In this document: one piece after another, positions 30,525 to 35,977 of the stretch
Layout of the letters: every line of letters begins with the position of its first letter
How positions within the stretch are numbered: position 1 is the first letter of the stretch
IMG/VR virus record: IMGVR_UViG_3300046007_006885
Location: 1 to 35,977 of that record
Direction: 5' to 3' (one strand)
From: a virus
Length of the DNA stretch: 35,977 nt
Program-made: the position numbers and the translations under genes
The notes under the pieces: model-generated
Databases searched by the model: none
Told to the model about the DNA's origin: nothing
The model's input: only the letters and a program-made list of their open reading frames with translations

Positions 30525-32090
30525 ATGAAACCTTTGTCTGAAACCGTTTTAATCAAAAAACCAAATACTAAAGAGACTTTTACAGAAAGTCAACTACGTG
30601 AGGTTATTAAATGTGCAGATCCTGTTTCTGGGCCTGCCCATTTTCTCTCAAACTATTTTTATATTCAACATCCTACTAGAGGTAGGATGCAATATGAGCC
30701 TTTTGAATATCAAGAACGTTTAGTAGAAACTTATCATAATTATAGATACAGTATAAGTTTAATGCCCAGGCAAACTGGCAAGAGCACAACTGCTGCAGGA
30801 TATTTACTTTGGTATGCTATGTTTGTTCCGGACAGCACAATTTTAGTGGCTGCACACAAATATACAGGCAGTCAGGAAATTATGCAGCGTATTAGATACG
30901 GATACGAAAGTGTTCCAAATTTTATCCGGGCAGGTGTAACAAGTTATAACAAAGGCAGTATAGATTTTGATAATGGATCTAGAATAGTCAGTGCTACAAC
31001 TACTGAAAATACGGGACGGGGTATGAGTATTTCGTTGCTTTATTGTGATGAGTTTGCTTTCGTAAGACCTACAATAGCAAAGGAATTTTGGACTTCTATT
31101 AGCCCAACTTTGGCCACTGGTGGTAAATGTATTATTACAAGCACCCCGAACAGTGATGAAGATCAGTTTGCACAAATTTGGCGGCAAGCCAATAAACGTA
31201 TAGATGAATATGGCAATGAAACAGAATTAGGCATTAATGGATTTAAACCATTTCGTAGTTATTGGAAAGAACATCCGGATAGAGACGAAAAGTGGGAAGC
31301 AGAACAACGTGCGCAATTAGGTGAAGAACGCTTCCGTCGTGAAATGGATTGTGAATTCATTATCTATGATGAGACGCTGATTAATCCTATTATGTTAACG
31401 GAACTTGCTGGCATAGATCCTATACAAAAACAAGGACAGGTAAGATGGTACAAACAACCCAAAAAAGGCAATATATATCTAGTAGGATTAGATCCTAGTT
31501 TAGGAACAGGCGGGGATCCTGCGGCAATACAGGTTCTCGAACTGCCAAGTATGCACCAAGTAGCGGAATGGCAGCATAATCGCACGCCTATACAACAACA
31601 AGTAAAAATTTTAAGTGAAATAACAAAATATATTTCAGAAGAAATAGATACCATTACAGATGTATATTTTAGTGTAGAAAATAACACAATTGGTGAAGCA
31701 GCATTAATTACTATTTCGGAATTTGGAGAAGAAAACTTTAAAGGTATTTTTTTAAGTGAACCCAAACGGGCAGGGCAGGCAAGGGCCTATAGAAAAGGAT
31801 TTAACACAACAAATAAATCTAAACTGGCAGCGTGTGCGAAGTTTAAAAATTTAGTCGAAACTAAAAAATTACATATTGCCAGTAAATCATTAGTTAGTGA
31901 ATTAAAAACTTTTGTAGCATCTAATAACAGCTATGCGGCCAAGCTGGGAGAGACTGATGACCTAGTAATGGCTATGTTATTAGTAGTTAGAATGGCAATA
32001 TTTCTTAGAGAATATGACAGTAATTTAGACGAAAAATTAAAAGATTCGTCGGATGAAATCATCATGCCCATGCCTTTTATTATGATGTAA
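30525..32090 (+). CDS. 17: Terminase large subunit gp17
   Basis: 521 residues, T4 gp17 being 610. The ATPase has Walker A RQTGKST at 82-88 (K86) and Walker B LLYCDE with D175 and E176, followed by the coupling motif TSTP. The RNase H-like nuclease has D323 (GLDPSLGTGGD), E385 (FSVENN) and D478/D479 (GETDDLVMAM). All motor and nuclease residues are present. It drives headful packaging with gp16. The short N-terminus lacks the longer T4 extension. A giant modular gene with its own promoter motif follows 31 bases later. Confidence 0.96.
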   Translation: MKPLSETVLIKKPNTKETFTESQLREVIKCADPVSGPAHFLSNYFYIQHPTRGRMQYEPFEYQERLVETYHNYRYSISLMPRQTGKSTTAAGYLLWYAMFVPDSTILVAAHKYTGSQEIMQRIRYGYESVPNFIRAGVTSYNKGSIDFDNGSRIVSATTTENTGRGMSISLLYCDEFAFVRPTIAKEFWTSISPTLATGGKCIITSTPNSDEDQFAQIWRQANKRIDEYGNETELGINGFKPFRSYWKEHPDRDEKWEAEQRAQLGEERFRREMDCEFIIYDETLINPIMLTELAGIDPIQKQGQVRWYKQPKKGNIYLVGLDPSLGTGGDPAAIQVLELPSMHQVAEWQHNRTPIQQQVKILSEITKYISEEIDTITDVYFSVENNTIGEAALITISEFGEENFKGIFLSEPKRAGQARAYRKGFNTTNKSKLAACAKFKNLVETKKLHIASKSLVSELKTFVASNNSYAAKLGETDDLVMAMLLVVRMAIFLREYDSNLDEKLKDSSDEIIMPMPFIMM

Positions 32091-32106
32091 ATTTAAAACT
32101 GACCCG

Positions 32107-32114
32107 CATAAATA
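32107..32114 (+). promoter_or_regulatory. T4-late-type promoter motif, near-leaderless spacing
   Basis: CATAAATA, seven of eight to the T4 late consensus, with its last A seven bases before ATG 32122. The predicted leader is about two bases, without a ribosome site. Confidence 0.6.
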
Positions 32115-32121
32115 ATATATT

Positions 32122-35100
32122 ATGAGAAATATTGACCAAACTGCATCTGGATTATTTGACAAGTTACGCAATCGTTTTAGTCCGGTTGCTATACGTGATG
32201 AAAAACGTGAAAGCACACTGGATCCTGCTAAAGCAAGATTTTTTAGCTTTGATTATGCTGCTAACGGTAAAAACTTTGGTTCTATTACTATCAGTGTATT
32301 GGGTAAGGATTTAAAAGTTTTCTATGCTCAAGACTTAGACCAGTTCATGACACCAATTGAAAAAAAGCAGTGGTTCAAGTTTTTAAAAGAATTACGATTT
32401 TTTGCAATGGCGGAAGGTGCAGTATTTGATGTTAGAGATATTGGAAAAAGTGGATTAAATTTACGTGATTTAAAATACCTGAATAAAGATTCAGAAGTGT
32501 ATTCCAAAGATGAAGTCAATGTTAATGAATCTAAATTGTATGGCACACGTCGCAGCAGTTATCAACAATTAGAAGATGTGCGTATCATTGCACGCCATAG
32601 TAAACCCATAGTAGACGAAACTATTCCTGGTGCAAGAAGTCGAAATGTTGAATCGTTCTACATCGAGAATTCCCAAGGTGAAAGATTTAAACTTCCCGAA
32701 GGCACTACTATTAACGGTGCAAGAGCTTACGCAAGACATGTAAAAAATGGCGGACAACTGCACGACGACTTTTCCCAGCATATAGGACGAATGATTAAAG
32801 AGATGGCCGACCTTCGCATGTTTGTTCGCAACATGCGCGGTAGAACATTTGAAGACATTGAAACTCAGCAAATGGTAGAAAGTGCCATAGATCATTACGG
32901 CAGATTGCATAGTGATTTACATCTAATTCGCAGTCAGCGCGGTTACGATCAATATCGAGAATTATGGCAACCAGAAGTGTTGGAAGAAACTGAATTTGAT
33001 CTGACTGAATTGAGAGAACGGTTTGTAAGAAAAGTATTCGATGATAGAATTACTAATGCTTTGCCAGTTGTATTTAGAGAGTATCATCGTCGTAAAATGG
33101 CCACAGAACAGGAATTCGAATCTTGGGCGAATGATATAGTAAGAGAGTTTGAGGAAAATCCCACAGATAAGGACAATAAAAAACAAGCAATGGATGCAGA
33201 AGATATAGAAGAAGATTCTGCAGATATAAATGTTAAAAGTCCTTTTGCTAACAGTTTACAAAATGTTGAGCGTGACAGTGCAGAGAACATAGTAGATGAC
33301 AATGAAAATCAAAATCTTGCTGGACTTTTAAATGAAAAAGGTTTTGAGTTTAAATTTGAAGATGGTGTTTACTACTTTGAAAGCAAAGACGAAATAGAAC
33401 GTGCTAAAGACTGGATCAGCCTAAAATTTCCTAAAATGAAATTCCCAAAGATGGGAGTTTACGATTATGGCTATGGAGTTTATGGTAGCACTACGTTTGA
33501 TAGAGAATTACCCGGCGGTAAGGGGGTAATGGAGCAAAAAAAAAGACAGCAAGAATTAACTGAAAATCTGCGCAAATGGTTTAAAGAAAAATGGGTGCGA
33601 TTTGGACCTGACGGAAAAATTCGCGGTGACTGTGCTCGAGGTGATAGCAGTGAAGGCAAGCCAAAATGTTTACCACAAGCTAAAGCACATGCACTAGGCA
33701 AGAAAGGCCGTGCCAGTGCAGCTCGGAGAAAGCGCAGAGAAGATCCTAATGCAGAACGAACAGGCGCAGCAATTAATGTTAAAACAAAAAAAGAATCTAT
33801 AAACGAAGTAAGTAAAGAACTATTAAAAAAGTATATTAAAGCTAATGTTCAAGATCAACTACTTCGATCTACCAGTGACAGTTTTAAATCGGGCCGTGCA
33901 GGTGATCAGTATAATAAGGCCCCTTTCGATACCCCAGTTGATCGAAAAAGAGAACGAGGACTAGATCGTGCACTGAATAGATTATCAGGAAGAATGAACG
34001 AAGGCCAGCATGATCAAGCAGCAGAAGAATATAGAGCACATCTAATAAAAACATTGCCCGGTTTAATGCAGTTATTTAAAAGAGTTTTAGATCCGAAAAA
34101 AGGATGGCAACCTTCTGAAGAACAAATGATGGCGGCTATCGAAACTGCATACACTGTAATGAAACATACAGGAGATATCAAAAAGGCCGGGCAGGCACTA
34201 GTGGATGAATTGAATACTCTGCACAGAATAAGCCAGGGTCAGCAAGGTTTGGCGGAAAATTATTACAGTGATTTGATGAAGCAAACTTATGCAAAATTCT
34301 TCAAGCCTGCTCCTCCTAAAACAGTATCAGCAGTAAAGAAGTTTTTATCTGGTGTAATGATATCATTAGGAACTGCTCAAGATACTGACTATGACGAAGA
34401 AGAACCAGAAGAAATAAATTGGAAGCAAGATCTTTCTGATGTTAGAGAAGCGTATGATAAACTACGCAGTAATAATTCTCCAAATTGGTTTGATCTTGCA
34501 GATACAGTCTTTAGTTACGATACAGAATTTAGAGAAAGTATGCTAGAGTGGGCAGAAGAAGAGTTAGGTAGTAAATTAGTTGACATACTATGGCACGAAG
34601 TATGGCAAGCTAAACAGCAAATCTCAAGAGCAGGTGGATCACATAATGTAGGTTCAGGTCAAAAAGTGCCACCCCATAAACCTTACGATCCAGAAAAATA
34701 TAAACCCGATTCACCGCGCAACATTGAATGGCAAGTAATGATCAACGGTGAGCCAATGATAAAGTTTGGTGGGGTCAGTAATAAAGAGGCGGCTATGAAA
34801 ACCGGATTAAGTTGGGCTCGCAATCATGGCTACGAGCGTGAAGTACAAGCAGGTAAAGTTGAAGTGGCGCAAGTCCAGCAAGGTGTGGCGGAAGATTCAT
34901 TAAATGAATTTGCTACTGGTGACGGCCAGGGTGGAAATGGACCTCTAGACTACGGCAATGCTATCATCGAAATCGGCCAAGATTATGTTGAGATGTATAA
35001 CGATGAAGGCGACGGGGCTGATGCTGCCAAGATCATCAAAGTTGGTCAAACATTTATATCATCAGGAATGGCAGCAGGTATCAAAGCATTTTATGCCATG

Positions 35101-35640
35101 GATACCTTTGTTAGAGATCATGTAGCAGAACAACTCATGGACCAGGGATTCAATGTCAAACAAGATATCTATCAAGCATTTAATAAAACACAGACCGTAC
35201 AGACAAAAAAAATCAGCAATGAAACAAAGATAATTTTATCTCTGTTGAAAGAGTTTATTAAAACTAGAGAAGAACCAGAAGATCGGGAAACTATTGCAGA
35301 AATATATAAAGCATTCCAACAAGACATGGCCAAAGGTTTTACTGCACTATACAATGCATATGAATTTGACATTGACGCTGATTTTACTGAATTTGCAAGT
35401 GAGCGTGGAGTCGATCTTAATGACATTGCCGAAAAGCATGGTTTGACGGAAGGTCGAATAAGTTGCCCAGAATGCGGCGGACCAGCATACAGTAGCTCTG
35501 CTTTGGCTGAAAAAAAGGATGCTTGCTATTATAAAGTAAAAGCAAGATATAAAGTTATTCCAAGTGCGTATGCCAGTGGAGCGATGGAAAGATGCCGCAA
35601 CATGGGCGCCAAAAATTGGGGCAACAAGTCAAAAAAATAA
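32122..35640 (+). CDS. Giant modular virion protein (capsid-interior candidate), 1172 aa
   Basis: Modules in order: ~35-235, a domain shared by marine T4-like phages (ARFFSFDYAANGKNFGSITI, WFKFLKELRFFA, FDVRDIGKSGLNLRD, ESKLYGTRRSSYQ, IIARHSKPIVDE, GARAYARHV); a coil-rich part; 484-541, a basic CxxxxC module (RKWFKEKWVRFGPDGK...KPKCLPQAKA...ARRKRRED) resembling DUF5872; helical repeats; a WQVMINGEPMIKFGG module; and a C-terminal CPECGG (C1115, C1118) followed by DACYYKVKARYKVIPSAYASG...AKNWGNK. Linkers VNES, INEV, LAEN, VAEDSLNEFA, LTEG look like prohead-protease sites. It is not a portal: no portal pattern is seen. The function is unknown; a processed head-interior or ejection protein is my inference. 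Confidence 0.65.
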   Translation: MRNIDQTASGLFDKLRNRFSPVAIRDEKRESTLDPAKARFFSFDYAANGKNFGSITISVLGKDLKVFYAQDLDQFMTPIEKKQWFKFLKELRFFAMAEGAVFDVRDIGKSGLNLRDLKYLNKDSEVYSKDEVNVNESKLYGTRRSSYQQLEDVRIIARHSKPIVDETIPGARSRNVESFYIENSQGERFKLPEGTTINGARAYARHVKNGGQLHDDFSQHIGRMIKEMADLRMFVRNMRGRTFEDIETQQMVESAIDHYGRLHSDLHLIRSQRGYDQYRELWQPEVLEETEFDLTELRERFVRKVFDDRITNALPVVFREYHRRKMATEQEFESWANDIVREFEENPTDKDNKKQAMDAEDIEEDSADINVKSPFANSLQNVERDSAENIVDDNENQNLAGLLNEKGFEFKFEDGVYYFESKDEIERAKDWISLKFPKMKFPKMGVYDYGYGVYGSTTFDRELPGGKGVMEQKKRQQELTENLRKWFKEKWVRFGPDGKIRGDCARGDSSEGKPKCLPQAKAHALGKKGRASAARRKRREDPNAERTGAAINVKTKKESINEVSKELLKKYIKANVQDQLLRSTSDSFKSGRAGDQYNKAPFDTPVDRKRERGLDRALNRLSGRMNEGQHDQAAEEYRAHLIKTLPGLMQLFKRVLDPKKGWQPSEEQMMAAIETAYTVMKHTGDIKKAGQALVDELNTLHRISQGQQGLAENYYSDLMKQTYAKFFKPAPPKTVSAVKKFLSGVMISLGTAQDTDYDEEEPEEINWKQDLSDVREAYDKLRSNNSPNWFDLADTVFSYDTEFRESMLEWAEEELGSKLVDILWHEVWQAKQQISRAGGSHNVGSGQKVPPHKPYDPEKYKPDSPRNIEWQVMINGEPMIKFGGVSNKEAAMKTGLSWARNHGYEREVQAGKVEVAQVQQGVAEDSLNEFATGDGQGGNGPLDYGNAIIEIGQDYVEMYNDEGDGADAAKIIKVGQTFISSGMAAGIKAFYAMDTFVRDHVAEQLMDQGFNVKQDIYQAFNKTQTVQTKKISNETKIILSLLKEFIKTREEPEDRETIAEIYKAFQQDMAKGFTALYNAYEFDIDADFTEFASERGVDLNDIAEKHGLTEGRISCPECGGPAYSSSALAEKKDACYYKVKARYKVIPSAYASGAMERCRNMGAKNWGNKSKK

Positions 35641-35652
35641 TTTGGTAAAATA

Positions 35653-35674
35653 AAATTTGAATCTTTTCAAATTT
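35653..35674. repeat. Inverted repeat after the giant gene
   Basis: AAATTTGA and TCAAATTT (eight bases each, six-base loop) begin 13 bases after the stop. All-A/T stem and no T-run, so only a weak terminator or RNA 3'-end structure can be suggested. Confidence 0.35.
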
Positions 35675-35719
35675 GACTGTACAGTTACTCTGTGCTCAAC
35701 GATATTTTAAGTTTTAGTA

Positions 35720-35747
35720 TTGACAGACTAAATACATTTGTTATAGA
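35720..35747 (+). promoter_or_regulatory. Sigma70-type promoter for gp32, with overlapping late-type motif
   Basis: TTGACA (35720-35725), a 16-base spacer and TATAGA (35742-35747). A late-type ACTAAATA (35727-35734) lies within the spacer, so the gene could be served by two programmes. This fits a DNA-replication protein needed early and kept through late times. The distance to the ATG leaves a 5' leader of about 55-68 bases. Confidence 0.75.
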
Positions 35748-35763
35748 CTTGCAGGGTGCAAGT
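35747..35763 (+). promoter_or_regulatory. Hairpin at the start of the gp32 leader
   Basis: ACTTGCA-GGG-TGCAAGT is a perfect seven-base hairpin at the expected start region. From the late motif it would be fully transcribed; from the sigma70 promoter only its 3' part would be. T4 gp32 represses its own mRNA through a structured leader, so an autoregulatory element is a reasonable suspicion. Confidence 0.45.
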
Positions 35764-35808
35764 TAGTATCTTGGCACATAATCATGGTAAAACAAAGGAG
35801 AACTTATT

Positions 35809-35977
35809 ATGGCAACTTCACTTGCGGAAATCCGCGCAAAACTTCAAGCACAAGAAAACAAATCCCAGGGTAACAGCAGTGGTGGTGACAATGGCATTTA
35901 TGCCCATTGGAACATTCCTGAAGGTACTACTGCTCGTGTACGTTTTCTTCCTGACGCAAATACCATCTTCCCTCCTT
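35809..35977 (+). CDS. 32: Single-stranded DNA-binding protein gp32 (3' truncated)
   Basis: Only the first 56 codons are inside the window. The start is secured by AAGGAGAA seven bases before the ATG, the best ribosome site seen here. MATSLAEIRAKLQAQENK is the basic/helical N-terminal self-association segment. The run HWNIPEGTTARVRFLPDANTIFPP is the start of the OB-fold core in gp32 of marine T4-like phages (T4 has ...AVIRFLPS...). gp32 coats single-stranded DNA in replication and recombination and binds cooperatively. Confidence 0.9.
   Translation, partial: MATSLAEIRAKLQAQENKSQGNSSGGDNGIYAHWNIPEGTTARVRFLPDANTIFPP

Noticed and set aside
32122-35640. Portal protein gp20 as identity of the gene after terminase
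   Set aside because: Position suggested it, but the sequence is a chain of small modules with basic Cys-rich ends and shows no portal-like stem/clip pattern; gp20-gp23 are probably outside the window.
35676-35685. ACTGTACAGT palindrome as a LexA-type operator
   Set aside because: The half-site spacing does not match the enterobacterial CTGT-N8-ACAG box or the alphaproteobacterial GTTC/GAAC boxes; kept only as an unexplained palindrome.
1-35977. tRNA genes, CRISPR arrays, insertion sequences, attachment sites
   Set aside because: None noticed, and the non-coding gaps (maximum about 168 bases) carry no cloverleaf-like or direct-repeat pattern by eye; a tRNAscan run would settle the tRNA point.

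Overview
This AT-rich window comes from the genome of a T4-like myovirus (T4 superfamily, of the marine or freshwater exo-T-even kind). The assignment rests on a nearly full set of T4-type neck, tail and packaging proteins recognised from their translations: gp13, gp14, gp15, gp18, gp19, gp4, gp16, gp17, a gp1-type dNMP kinase, and the start of gp32 at the right edge. No photosynthesis genes, tRNAs, integrase, insertion sequence or CRISPR array were seen. The host cannot be named from the sequence. Coding density is very high: the longest non-coding stretch is about 168 bases (35641-35808), so no gap above 300 bases needs explaining.

Layout. (1) 1-1123: the end of a tail-fibre-like protein, a small adhesin-like protein and a 56-residue orphan. 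(2) 1180-10118: a tightly coupled run of 13 plus-strand genes for glycan and protein modification. It holds a GT4 glycosyltransferase, a cupin, an acyltransferase, a short DegT-type PLP enzyme, GDP-mannose 4,6-dehydratase, two fucosyltransferase-like enzymes, another GT-like protein, and five 2-oxoglutarate/Fe(II) oxygenases. (3) 10108-13516: a minus-strand block of gp14, gp15 and a Nudix hydrolase. (4) 13587-15021: two unknown genes behind a near-perfect sigma70-type promoter. (5) 15064-21158: gp13, dNMP kinase, an inverted HNH-like gene, tail sheath gp18 and tail tube gp19. (6) 21218-24883: a large tube-fold structural protein, a conserved small structural protein, gp4 and gp16. (7) 24924-29883: genes for large, modular, Glu-site-rich proteins that look like capsid-interior (prohead core or internal) proteins. 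(8) 29880-32090: an inverted HNH endonuclease and terminase gp17. (9) 32122-35640: a second giant modular protein. (10) 35809-end: gp32.

Two promoter classes can be read by eye. A T4-late-like TAAATA motif precedes most structural genes, sometimes so close to the ATG that the mRNA should be leaderless. Consensus TTGACA / TATAAT-like promoters precede the non-structural genes (the 88-residue gene, dNMP kinase, HNH, gp32), which sit as early or middle islands inside late blocks.

The two most interesting signals are: (a) a family of proteins whose N-termini and linkers look like T4 prohead-protease (gp21) sites, including one N-terminus (MKSFKAYLTE) that closely matches the T4 internal-protein capsid-targeting peptide; and (b) the sugar-nucleotide, glycosyltransferase and hydroxylase cassette directly after the tail-fibre genes, whose Gmd, DegT and acyltransferase members could form a GDP-perosamine-like pathway.
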